From: CAIVAT01 sp964473485
GTDB lineage: Bacteria; Bacteroidota; Bacteroidia; Bacteroidales; FEN-979
Length of the DNA: 64,000 nucleotides
Reading direction: 5' to 3'
Assembly: GCA_964473485.1 (NCBI GenBank)
Contig: CAYYPH010000010.1
Coordinates: forward strand, 52,104-116,103
Shown piece by piece: positions 52,475 to 59,700 of this stretch. How positions within the stretch are numbered: position 1 is the first letter of the stretch; every line of letters begins with the position of its first letter. The translations under genes were made by a program, and so were the position numbers. The notes under the pieces are model-generated. The model was not told the origin of the DNA. It saw nothing but the letters and a program-made list of their open reading frames with translations, and did no database searches.

Positions 52475-52842
52475 AGGAACCAAAGATTGCATCGAACCGC
52501 GCCTATTATGAAACAATGGCAAAGCTGGAGACCTTGATTGAAAAGGGGTTTGAACGGCTAAACGAAGCCGAGACCCGCCATCTGAAGGAGTTATCGGATG
52601 CAGTCGAAGCATACGAGATGACCCGATATCCCATGCCGGTGAAGGCATCGCTGGAGAGCTTGCTGCGGAGCGTCATGTACGAGAACAACCTGAACAAAAC
52701 GGAACTGGCCCGGATGCTTGAGATCCCGAATTCGACCCTCAGCGGATTGCTGAGCGGTAAACGGAAGATCAACATTGGCCTTGCCAGGAAGATGCATGAA
52801 AAGTTTAAGATCGATGGGAATTTGTTACTGGAGGTGTCGTAG
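52471..52842 (+). CDS. higA: HigA-family antitoxin (XRE HTH)
   Basis: 123 residues; the C-terminal half is a Cro/C1-type helix-turn-helix (LNKTELARMLEIPNSTLSGL, SGKRKINIGLARKMHEKF), the N-terminal half a HigA-type helix (LETLIEKGFERLNEAETRHL). It normally binds and neutralises HigB and represses its own promoter. The gene is intact, whereas the toxin reading frame upstream is missing its N-terminus, so the antitoxin may now serve as an orphan regulator. The higB-higA overlap of 4 nt is the ancestral arrangement. Confidence 0.88.
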   Translation: MKEPKIASNRAYYETMAKLETLIEKGFERLNEAETRHLKELSDAVEAYEMTRYPMPVKASLESLLRSVMYENNLNKTELARMLEIPNSTLSGLLSGKRKINIGLARKMHEKFKIDGNLLLEVS

Positions 52843-52882
52843 TTAAGGCTGTGCAGGGTTTGTAAGGATCGGGGGAGAGAAG

Positions 52883-52945
52883 GCGGGTAAACGGGTGAGC
52901 AGGTGAACAGGTGAACTGGTGAACTGGTGAGCGGGGGAGCACGTA
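52883..52945. repeat. 8-nt repeats, GGTGAACT words
   Basis: Units GGTGAGCA, GGTGAACA, GGTGAACT, GGTGAACT, GGTGAGCG downstream of higA; then GTGACTG/GTGACGG words. Counterparts occur at 53668 and 62375. Confidence 0.8.
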
Positions 52946-52972
52946 ACGCGTGACTGGTGACGGGATGCATAA

Positions 52973-53203
52973 CCCCAAAGGGGTGCCATGATTCTGGACG
53001 AGGTGAATTGAACAATGACAATAACCCCAAAGGGGTGCNNNNNNNNNNNNNNNNNNNNNNNNNNNNNNNNNNNNNNNNNNNNNNNNNNNNNNNNNNNNNN
53101 NNNNNNNNNNNNNNNNNNNNNNNNNNNNNNNNNNNNNNCCCCAAAGGGGTGCCATGATTCTGGACGAGGTGAATTGAACAATGACAATAACCCTGAAGGG
53201 GTG
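52973..53203. repeat. 52-bp tandem repeat interrupted by assembly gap
   Basis: The unit starts CCCCAAAGGGGTGCCATGAT and continues TCTGGACGAGGTGAATTGAA, CAATGACAATAA. Starts are at 52973, 53025, (gap 53039-53138 of N) 53139 and 53191, each 52 nt apart on either side. ACCCCAAAGGGGT is a 5-bp hairpin; the last copy is CCCTGAAGGGG. The scaffold break shows that the number of units is unknown. Confidence 0.9.
53039..53138. other. Assembly gap (100 N)
   Basis: Exactly 100 N placed within the 52-bp tandem repeat. Reading frames across it have no meaning. Confidence 0.98.
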
Positions 53204-53218
53204 ATATAATGCGGGATA

Positions 53219-54154
53219 TTACAAGAAGAACAATGCCACGCCCCCGACTGCCAGAATGGCGCCCAGAATCTCGCGGAGGGTCACTTTTTCCTTGTAAAGG
53301 ATCATCGAAGGTGGGATGATGAGCACAGGCACCAGGGCCATGATGGTGGCCGCGATACCTGTGTCGGCGTATTTGATGGCCAGCAGGGAGAAGGAGACGC
53401 CGAGGAAGGGGCCGAAAAAGGCGCCCAGCGACAACTGCAGCATGGGTTTACGAAGCCGTAACGCGAAAAACGTATCTTTCCAGCGCCGGAAGATGAAAAA
53501 GAGGATGGAAAATCCCACGATGCCGGCTATCACCCGGATCTGCGTTGAAGCGAAGGTATCGTAACCTTCCATACCCACTTTGCTGAGCACCAGTCCGAGC
53601 GCCTGTCCGAACGCTCCCCCCAGCCCCAGCAGGATCCCCCAGAGCGGATAATGCAATCTGAATTGTAACCCGTTCACCTGCTCACCTGTTTCCCCGTTTA
53701 CCTGTTCACCTTCTTTTCTATCCTCTTTTCTCAGGACCACCATCGCAATCCCGCTGATGGTGCCGATCATTCCCAGCCAGCTGAGCGGGCTCATCGTTTC
53801 TCCCAGGATCATCCAGCTCAGCAGGGCTGTCATTGGCGGGGCGAGGGCCATGAGCAGCATCGAAACCCGGGCTCCGATCACGACGAATGCCTGGAAGAGG
53901 CAGAGATCGCCGAATACGAAGCCCACCAGTCCCGAGAGCGTCAGGTAGAACCAGGCATGGGGCGAGGCATCGGACGGGAGCGGCAATCCGCGGTAGATCC
54001 ATACAAAAAGTGAAAGGAAGGTGAATCCGACCACCAGACGGAGCAGGTTCACGATCATGGAGCCGATCTTGCGGCTGGCGGCTTCAAAGGCAAGAGCGGT
54101 GACCGTCCAGAAGACGGCAGTAAGCAGTGCGGCGAATTCTCCGAGGTGAGACAA
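53219..54154 (-). CDS. DMT-superfamily (EamA) transporter
   Basis: 311 residues, ten membrane helices as two EamA repeats (FAALLTAVFWTVTALAFEAA and WGILLGLGGAFGQALGLVLS begin each), with the usual PP/GE turn (ILGETMSPLSWLG). It should be an inner-membrane exporter or importer of a small metabolite. The cytoplasmic linker between the two repeats is EDRKEGEQVNGETGEQVNGL, translated from a GGTGAAC-type repeat at 53668-53712; it does not disturb any helix. The gene follows the 52-bp tandem repeat by 16 nt. Confidence 0.85.
   Translation of the reverse strand: MSHLGEFAALLTAVFWTVTALAFEAASRKIGSMIVNLLRLVVGFTFLSLFVWIYRGLPLPSDASPHAWFYLTLSGLVGFVFGDLCLFQAFVVIGARVSMLLMALAPPMTALLSWMILGETMSPLSWLGMIGTISGIAMVVLRKEDRKEGEQVNGETGEQVNGLQFRLHYPLWGILLGLGGAFGQALGLVLSKVGMEGYDTFASTQIRVIAGIVGFSILFFIFRRWKDTFFALRLRKPMLQLSLGAFFGPFLGVSFSLLAIKYADTGIAATIMALVPVLIIPPSMILYKEKVTLREILGAILAVGGVALFFL
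53668..53712 (-). repeat. Short-period repeat inside EamA coding sequence
   Basis: CCGTTCACCTGCTCACCTGT, then TTCCCCGTTTACCTGTTCACC: words of about 8 nt (GTTCACCT, CTCACCTG) translated into EQVNG repeats in the linker. Same words as at 52883 and 62375 in non-coding DNA. Confidence 0.75.
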
Positions 54155-54172
54155 GGGGGATACAGGTTAATT

Positions 54173-54375
54173 CAAAGTTCAAAGTTCAAAGTTCAAAATT
54201 CAAAAAAAGGGATTAGCGATTAGCGAATAGCGATTAGCAATTAGTGATTAGTTATTAGCGATTAGCGATTAGGGAGTTTTCAATTTTCCGTTTTCAATTT
54301 TCAATTTTCCATTCATTCTCCCCTCTCCTTTCTCCCCTCTCCTTTCCACGGCCCACGGTCCACGGCCCACAGCCT
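54173..54375. repeat. Mixed short-period repeats in intergenic gap
   Basis: Four word types follow one another: TTCAAAG (7 nt, 4 units), GATTAGC/GATTAGT (7 nt, about 8 units, 54213-54270), TTTTCAA/TTTTCCG, and CACGGCC/CACGGTC (7 nt, about 54345-54372). The first, third and last are also found inside the 48383-52198 gene (some as complement). Confidence 0.85.
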
Positions 54376-54389
54376 ACGTCTCTTCCGGC

Positions 54390-55682
54390 CTACCTCCCCG
54401 CCAGCCACCACTCCGGGTTCTGAATTGTTTTTCCTTTCCAGATCTCGAAATGGAGTTCCGATTTCGTTTCTCCGGCGGCGGCAAACACCCGTCCGATCTG
54501 CTGTTTGGCCGTCACTTCCTGTCCTTCGCGCACCGCCACCTCCCCGAGGTTCGAATATACCGTGAGGTACTCGCCGTGCCTGATGATCACCACCCTGTTA
54601 AGGGTTGCCATCGATAATACCTTGCTGACGCGGCCATTGAACACCGACCGCACCAGGGCCCCACGTTCGGTCAGGATATCGATACCGTTATTCTTCGTTT
54701 TCACATGATCGAGCACGGGGTGGTCGTGTTCGCCGAAACTTTCGGAGACAAATCCCCGTTCGGTGGGCCAGGGAAGCCTGCCCCGGCTGGCGGCAAAGGT
54801 GGAGGAGAGCTGCCTTTCGGCCGGTGTGAGGGCCATGACCGATTTTCCTGCAGTACCACCTGATGAAGGCCTTCCTGCCTTGATGTCTTCGTTCCTGGCC
54901 CGTTCTGCCGAGGCCTTAATCTCGTCGGCGATGATCTTCTCGATGGCATATTCAAGCCGCTGGGCAGCCTGTTGCTTGGTGCGCAGGGTTGCCAGCAGCT
55001 GCTTTTCCTTCGACGAAAATGCTTTCACGGCCTTAGCCTTGTCGAGCTTCTCACGGTCGAGTTTCTGCTTTTCGGTTTGTTCGCTCTGCATGAGCGAAAG
55101 TTTCTGATTTTTAATCTGCTCCAGCTCTTTCCGTTGAAGGTTGATGGCCGACTGGGTCGATTCGATCCGTTCAGCCTGGCGGCGGCGGTAACCGGCGTAC
55201 TGCTGGTAGTATTTCAGGCGATGCCAGGCCTGGTTGAAGTCTTTGGCCGAGAAGATAAACACCAGCTTGTTCTGGCCGTTCATGGTCCGGTAGGCATGGT
55301 AGATCATGCGGGCGTACTCCGACTTCAGTTGCTCAAGTTGGCGGGTCATCCGGTCGATCTGGACATTCTCGACCGAAATTTTCAGGTCGATCTCCCTGAG
55401 CTCCTTGTTGATGGTGGCGATCAGCGCTTCGCGGCTGCGGATCTGCTTCGTGAGGATCTGTAATTTGTTGAGGTTGGTTTGCTTGCTTTGTTTCGTCTTT
55501 TCCAGCAGTTCATTGGTATACCGGATCTCCTCTTCGAGCTGCTGGCGGGTGCGCTGCAGCCGCTCCTTCTCTTTCGATTGCTGCGGATAGACCGGATGGA
55601 AAACGGCCGCTAATACCATCAGCAGGAACATCAGCAATGTTCCTGCCGCAATGGTAAACCAGTATCGGTTACGGCATTTCAT
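54390..55682 (-). CDS. EnvC-like murein hydrolase activator (degenerate LytM)
   Basis: 430 residues: membrane anchor or signal (15-33), long coiled coil (about 37-280), and a LytM/M23 domain in the last 120 residues. The active-site HxxxD reads NNGIDI (Asn in place of His) and the second HxH reads ELHFEIW, missing the first His, so zinc cannot be bound normally. This matches EnvC/NlpD-type activators, which switch on cell-division amidases from the periplasm. It follows DUF4292 by 4 nt in a conserved Bacteroidota gene block. Confidence 0.87.
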   Translation of the reverse strand: MKCRNRYWFTIAAGTLLMFLLMVLAAVFHPVYPQQSKEKERLQRTRQQLEEEIRYTNELLEKTKQSKQTNLNKLQILTKQIRSREALIATINKELREIDLKISVENVQIDRMTRQLEQLKSEYARMIYHAYRTMNGQNKLVFIFSAKDFNQAWHRLKYYQQYAGYRRRQAERIESTQSAINLQRKELEQIKNQKLSLMQSEQTEKQKLDREKLDKAKAVKAFSSKEKQLLATLRTKQQAAQRLEYAIEKIIADEIKASAERARNEDIKAGRPSSGGTAGKSVMALTPAERQLSSTFAASRGRLPWPTERGFVSESFGEHDHPVLDHVKTKNNGIDILTERGALVRSVFNGRVSKVLSMATLNRVVIIRHGEYLTVYSNLGEVAVREGQEVTAKQQIGRVFAAAGETKSELHFEIWKGKTIQNPEWWLAGR

Positions 55683-55686
55683 GGAT

Positions 55687-56517
55687 CTATTTCACCTGTT
55701 GAAAACCCGAAGGCACTTTGAACGGGAACTGGAGGGGACCGGAGAGGCCGATCCTCGAAAAATCAGCCTTAACGCGGATGGTGTTGTCGGCCCAGATGAT
55801 GTATTTCATTTCAGTAGGAAAAAGCTGACCTTCAACATTTTCGAACTTTCCATAGGTCGATTCCAGCTTCACGTTGTCGCGCCTGATCTCCTTGACGTCG
55901 GCCATGGTGATCTTGAAGGTCTCAGGATCGAGCCAAAGGTTCTGGATCAGGATTTTAAGGTTCTCCTGGCTGCTGCGGACATGCTTTTTCAGTTTATGCC
56001 GTCCGCCGGTGGATAATTTGTAGCTGTCCTTGTCGATGGTGGCTTTGAAGGTGCCGTTTTCGTAAAACTGCAAATCGTTGCCCAGCAGGAAGGCCTGGAG
56101 CAGGTCGAAATCGATGTTGGTGTTGAGCATCCGGTTCAGGTATTCCCAGTCGCCGATGAACCAAGTGTCGTTTAGGCGGTTGATCATTTTCACCGAATCC
56201 TGCGAGATCATCAGCCTTACCGCCTCGATCCCTAACATCGGGGTCAGGGTGATCCAGATGAGGCTGTCCTTGCGGATCCTGATCTGTCCGTTGAAACTAT
56301 TGCTGTTCTTTTTATTGGAATACTCCGCCGAAAATTTCGCGGAGAACCAGTCGTAGCGGAGCTCCTTTTCCTTCAGTTTCTGAAACAGGAACTCCGCCCC
56401 CTCCTCTTTGATCGGTGTCTTCATGACCTTTCGGGCCGGGCTGCACGAGGCCAGCACCGCGGCAATGAAAATCATGAGAGAAAGGGATTTTAGAGTGTAT
56501 TTCGGGGTATTGAACAT
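55687..56517 (-). CDS. DUF4292 lipoprotein (LolB-like)
   Basis: 276 residues. Signal with a lipobox (LASC, Cys about 24) for lipid attachment; after this RYDWFSAKFSAEYSNKKNSN, QIRIRKDSLIWITLTPMLGI and EAVRLMISQDSVKMINR, conserved in DUF4292, whose fold resembles LolA/LolB. It probably sits in the outer membrane and may carry or receive lipoproteins. Neighbours TPR protein, LytM activator and dut are conserved in this phylum, though the link is unknown. The ATG at 56517 is followed by an ordinary signal peptide. Confidence 0.87.
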   Translation of the reverse strand: MFNTPKYTLKSLSLMIFIAAVLASCSPARKVMKTPIKEEGAEFLFQKLKEKELRYDWFSAKFSAEYSNKKNSNSFNGQIRIRKDSLIWITLTPMLGIEAVRLMISQDSVKMINRLNDTWFIGDWEYLNRMLNTNIDFDLLQAFLLGNDLQFYENGTFKATIDKDSYKLSTGGRHKLKKHVRSSQENLKILIQNLWLDPETFKITMADVKEIRRDNVKLESTYGKFENVEGQLFPTEMKYIIWADNTIRVKADFSRIGLSGPLQFPFKVPSGFQQVK

Positions 56518-56564
56518 TGCTTGTTGTGGTTTTATAATTTCATTCGAGGGTCTTCGAAGTCAGA

Positions 56565-56730
56565 AATCGTGACGCGTGACGGGTGACGGGAAAAAATTGA
56601 TTGATTGATCGAATGATTGACTGATTGATTTATTGAATGAGTGAATGAGTGATTGAGTGAATGAGTGAATTTTCCCTAATTCCTAATTCCCAATGCCTAT
56701 TACCTATTGCCTGATTTTGAATTTTGAATT
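56565..56730. repeat. Mixed short-period repeats in intergenic gap
   Basis: GTGACGC/GTGACGG (7 nt), then ATTGATTG and GATTGATTG words, GTGAATGA (8 nt, about 56637-56670), then CCTAATTC and CTATTGC words, then TTTTGAA. It fills the space between the DUF4292 and TPR genes completely. Confidence 0.85.
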
Positions 56731-56734
56731 CCAT

Positions 56735-58576
56735 TTACGGGAAGTACCTCCTCTCGGCAACCTTCTTCTCCAGGAGGTCGCTGCCTTTTCCTTTTGCTCT
56801 TGCTTTCTGCCAGTATTCATTTGCCTTCTCGGTCTTTCCCAGTTTATACAGCACGTCGCCGTAATGTTCCAGCACCTCGGCGCTGGGTTCTTCTTCATTG
56901 TCCAGGGCCTTGCGGATCCACTCCTCGGCCTCCGCATATTTACCCTTCATGAACAACACCCAGCCGTAAGTATCCAGGAAGGATGCGTTCGCAGGATCGA
57001 GGGAGACCGCTTTTTTGGCCATGGTTTCGGCCTTGTCGAGCTGCTCGTTGCGGAGGGACAGGTAATAGGCATAATTGTTCAGCACATAGGCATTGTCACC
57101 CTTCAGCTTCAGCGATTTTTCGTAGGCCCTGAAAGTCCCTTCCTCATCCTTCAGGGCATGGAGGGCATCGCCTTCGTACATATAAAATTGTGCCAGCAGT
57201 TCCTCATCGTCGGCCACCAGTTTCGAACCGGTCCTGAACTGGTTCAGGGCATCCTGGTTGTCCTTGAGCTGCAGCGATGCGAGTCCGGTGAAGAGGTAGA
57301 GCAGCGACTGTTCGGGGAACAACTGGATGGCTCTTTTTCCGTACGATTGGAGGTGGGCATACTGGCTCTCCTGCAGGTCGAGGCGAAGCACCTGTTCCCA
57401 GATGGCGTAGCGGGTGCTGTCGAAGGTCAGCACCTTGATAAACGCATCTCTCGCCTCTGTGTATTTTTTGTCCTGGGTGAGCAGATCGCCATAGATCGAC
57501 CACGCTTTGGGATCTTTCGGGTGGGTGTTGACCAGGATGGTCGCCAGGGCAAATGCCTGGTCTTTCAGATCGTTGTAAAGTTGATTTACCGAATAGAAGG
57601 AGAGCAGGATAGTGACTTTGGTATCGACGTCGAGGTTGGGATTGGAAAAGCCCAGCTTCAGCTCTTCGAAGGCTTTGTCCTTATCGCCGGTTTTCCGGTA
57701 ATAATCGGCCATCGACATGTGGATATAGGCGTTGTCGGGATCGGTCTCCTTGATTTTTTTGTAGGTTTCGAGCGCTTTTTCGGGCATGTTGTTGGCCAGG
57801 AAGAATTCGGCCAGGATGCCGTAATAGCGGCTTTCTCCGGGGAAAGCGGCGATCAGGTTGCGGATCTCCTTCTCGGCACTGGAAAGATCATTCATGTGGA
57901 GGTAGATCTTTTGCTTCTGGATCGAGATATCCTCCGAAACTCCGGCTTTTGCTTCGATCTGGTCATAGATGGCGATGGCTTCGCGGAATTTCCCGCCGTC
58001 GAGGTAGAGGGCGGCAAGCTGGTACCTATAATCGGGATTTTCGGGATTCTGCTGCACGATCTTTTCGTAGATGGTGATAGCCGCAGGAGTCTTTCCGGTT
58101 AGCTGGTACAGCTCGGCCAGGAACAGGCTGTACCAGAGGTTGCCGGGGTTGAGCCTTACCGCCTCCTGCGCAAGGCGGGTGGCCTCATCGGCATTCTTCA
58201 TGGCCGCCTCGATGCGGGCCAGTTCATAATAGCCAACCGGGTCATTGGGATAATGACTGACATATTTCCGGAAAAGTTCGCGAGCCCCGGTGATATTGCC
58301 GGTGATCATCTCCTTTTTAGCGTCGATCAGCTGGCCCATGTTCCCGGGTATGATCTCAGGGGCCGTTTCCGAATCTTTCTTATGCTTCTTTTTTTCTTTA
58401 TCCTGCGAGTCAGGGATATGCCCGGTTTCCGGGCCGGCCAGCAGGGCTGATAAAACCCGGGGAGTTGAAAATCCCATGCCCGGCGCGGCGTTCACCTCGC
58501 CCGGGGAAAAAACCAACCCGGCAATTGCGAAGATGGTACATATAAAAGCGTACAAGCTATATGATTTAAATCCCAT
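56735..58576 (-). CDS. Secreted or periplasmic TPR protein
   Basis: 613 residues. I begin at ATG 58576 (MGFKSYSLYAFICTIFAIAG: signal peptide, cleavage near NAAPG); a longer start at 58672 would translate 32 residues of repeat DNA (KCKVKMQSQNAKSK). At least 12 tetratricopeptide units (for example PVGYYELARIEAAMKNADEA, NPENPDYRYQLAALYLDGGK) run over almost all of the protein. It probably organises a complex in the periplasm or outer membrane. The order TPR, DUF4292, LytM, with dut upstream, is a recurrent Bacteroidota arrangement. Confidence 0.85.
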   Translation of the reverse strand: MGFKSYSLYAFICTIFAIAGLVFSPGEVNAAPGMGFSTPRVLSALLAGPETGHIPDSQDKEKKKHKKDSETAPEIIPGNMGQLIDAKKEMITGNITGARELFRKYVSHYPNDPVGYYELARIEAAMKNADEATRLAQEAVRLNPGNLWYSLFLAELYQLTGKTPAAITIYEKIVQQNPENPDYRYQLAALYLDGGKFREAIAIYDQIEAKAGVSEDISIQKQKIYLHMNDLSSAEKEIRNLIAAFPGESRYYGILAEFFLANNMPEKALETYKKIKETDPDNAYIHMSMADYYRKTGDKDKAFEELKLGFSNPNLDVDTKVTILLSFYSVNQLYNDLKDQAFALATILVNTHPKDPKAWSIYGDLLTQDKKYTEARDAFIKVLTFDSTRYAIWEQVLRLDLQESQYAHLQSYGKRAIQLFPEQSLLYLFTGLASLQLKDNQDALNQFRTGSKLVADDEELLAQFYMYEGDALHALKDEEGTFRAYEKSLKLKGDNAYVLNNYAYYLSLRNEQLDKAETMAKKAVSLDPANASFLDTYGWVLFMKGKYAEAEEWIRKALDNEEEPSAEVLEHYGDVLYKLGKTEKANEYWQKARAKGKGSDLLEKKVAERRYFP

Positions 58577-58582
58577 TGACCA

Positions 58583-58668
58583 CTTTAAATTTTGACTTTG
58601 TACTTTGCATTTTGACTTTGCATTTTGACTTTGCATTTTGACTTTGCATTTTGCATTTTGCATTTCTT
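58583..58668. repeat. 13-nt/7-nt repeats, TTTTGACTTTGCA words
   Basis: TTTTGACTTTGCA repeats three to four times, then TTTTGCA (7 nt). It lies between the dut stop and the TPR gene's ATG at 58576, so translating it would need an upstream start. Confidence 0.88.
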
Positions 58669-59100
58669 TCACCTTCCCGTATGGCCAAAGCCGCCGGCTC
58701 CCCGGGTGGTCTCAACCAGTTCCGCGACCTGCTCCCATTCGGCCTGTTCATGGCTGGCGATGATCATCTGGGCAATGCGGTCGCCGTCGTTGACGGTATA
58801 CGCTTCATCAGAGAGGTTAACCAGGATGACCTTGATCTCACCGCGGTAGTCGGCGTCGATGGTACCGGGTGAATTGAGGACCGTGATCCCGTGACGGATG
58901 GCCAGCCCGCTGCGGGGGCGCACCTGGGCCTCGTGTCCGGCGGGCAGTTCGATGAAGAGCCCGGTGGGGATCAGCGCCCGGCCAAGGGGTTTCATCACGA
59001 CGGGTTCTTCGAGGAAAGCCCGGAGGTCCATACCTGCCGAAGCAATGGTTTCGTACGAAGGAAGCGGGTGCCTGGAATGGCTGACGATCCTGATTTTCAT
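58669..59100 (-). CDS. dut: dUTP diphosphatase
   Basis: 144 residues with the five trimeric dUTPase motifs: AGMDLRA, RSGLA, GTIDADYRGEI, RIAQMII and RGAGGFGHTGR. It hydrolyses dUTP to dUMP, limiting uracil incorporation. The ATG at 59100 gives a typical length; a longer frame from 59205 would add 35 residues without conservation and would cross a TATCTTTG promoter box. Gene and TPR neighbour are in one orientation. Confidence 0.95.
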   Translation of the reverse strand: MKIRIVSHSRHPLPSYETIASAGMDLRAFLEEPVVMKPLGRALIPTGLFIELPAGHEAQVRPRSGLAIRHGITVLNSPGTIDADYRGEIKVILVNLSDEAYTVNDGDRIAQMIIASHEQAEWEQVAELVETTRGAGGFGHTGR

Positions 59101-59117
59101 GATCCTGAATTTGCCGG

Positions 59118-59125
59118 CAAAGATA
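59118..59125 (-). promoter_or_regulatory. -7 box TATCTTTG
   Basis: TAnnTTTG match 17 nt before the dut ATG at 59100. It helps fix the start. Confidence 0.55.
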
Positions 59126-59185
59126 GGAAAAAGAGAAAGACGGGAGGATCGTCGAATGAAAGTAGAAACGGGCAGGGATAAGGGA

Positions 59186-59428
59186 TCAGCCGGCCGAGGG
59201 TCCAAGCCGTTCGGAGATCCAGAACTTGATGACGGATTGCCGGGTTATGCCAAGTCGTTCAGCCTCCCGGTCCAGCGCCTGGACCATCCATGCCGGGAAG
59301 TCAATGCTGACCCGCCTGGATGCCAATCCGGGCTTATGGGCGCTTTCAGCTGCCAGATAACCGGTAACATCGCCCCCCTGGTCAAACAGTTCATCAAACT
59401 GCTCAGCGCTTATATATTTCTTTTTCAT
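59186..59428 (-). CDS. brnA: BrnA-family antitoxin
   Basis: 80 residues with the BrnA/ribbon-helix-helix C-terminus: RRVSIDFPAWMVQALDREAE, RLGITRQSVIKFWISERL. The N-terminal part (YISAEQFDELFDQGGDV) is the typical acidic toxin-binding region. It binds BrnT and represses the operon. It overlaps brnT by 26 nt, in the usual toxin-first order. Confidence 0.87.
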   Translation of the reverse strand: MKKKYISAEQFDELFDQGGDVTGYLAAESAHKPGLASRRVSIDFPAWMVQALDREAERLGITRQSVIKFWISERLGPSAG

Positions 59429-59663
59429 TGTCCCTTGATTTTCGCACTGAAATGATCCTTGTCGTTCCGTTTCGAATCGTATAAACCGCTGACCATAAAG
59501 ATCCTTCCCATTGTGCTAACATTAAATACCTTCGCTCTTCTGTTGTCCTTGCTTCGATGATGACCCGTCCCGGATCGGACCATAAATTCTTTGCCTGATT
59601 AAAATCAATACCGTGTTTTTCCTTGTTTGATCCGCTCTTCTGATGATCAAATTCAAACGTCAT
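59403..59663 (-). CDS. brnT: BrnT-family toxin
   Basis: 86 residues: FEFDHQKSGSNKEKHGIDF, QAKNLWSDP, RYLMLAQWEG and RIISVRKSRDNEKEIY are the conserved BrnT segments (RelE-like fold, ribonuclease). It is full length, so the pair should be functional. Both genes lie between dut and the second flippase and have a TATTTTTG promoter box 15 nt upstream of the ATG. Confidence 0.88.
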   Translation of the reverse strand: MTFEFDHQKSGSNKEKHGIDFNQAKNLWSDPGRVIIEARTTEERRYLMLAQWEGSLWSAVYTIRNGTTRIISVRKSRDNEKEIYKR

Positions 59664-59678
59664 TCAATGCAGTTTCAA

Positions 59679-59686
59679 CAAAAATA
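59679..59686 (-). promoter_or_regulatory. -7 box TATTTTTG
   Basis: TAnnTTTG match 15 nt before the brnT ATG. Confidence 0.45.
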
Positions 59687-59700
59687 CGAAAAAAACTTAA

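Noticed and set aside
53015..53187. Frames crossing the run of N
   Set aside because: They consist of unknown residues; the gap is an assembly placeholder.
56693..58102. 469-codon plus-strand frame opposite the TPR gene
   Set aside because: The minus-strand TPR protein has signal peptide and clear repeats; the antisense frame is hydrophobic-rich by composition only.
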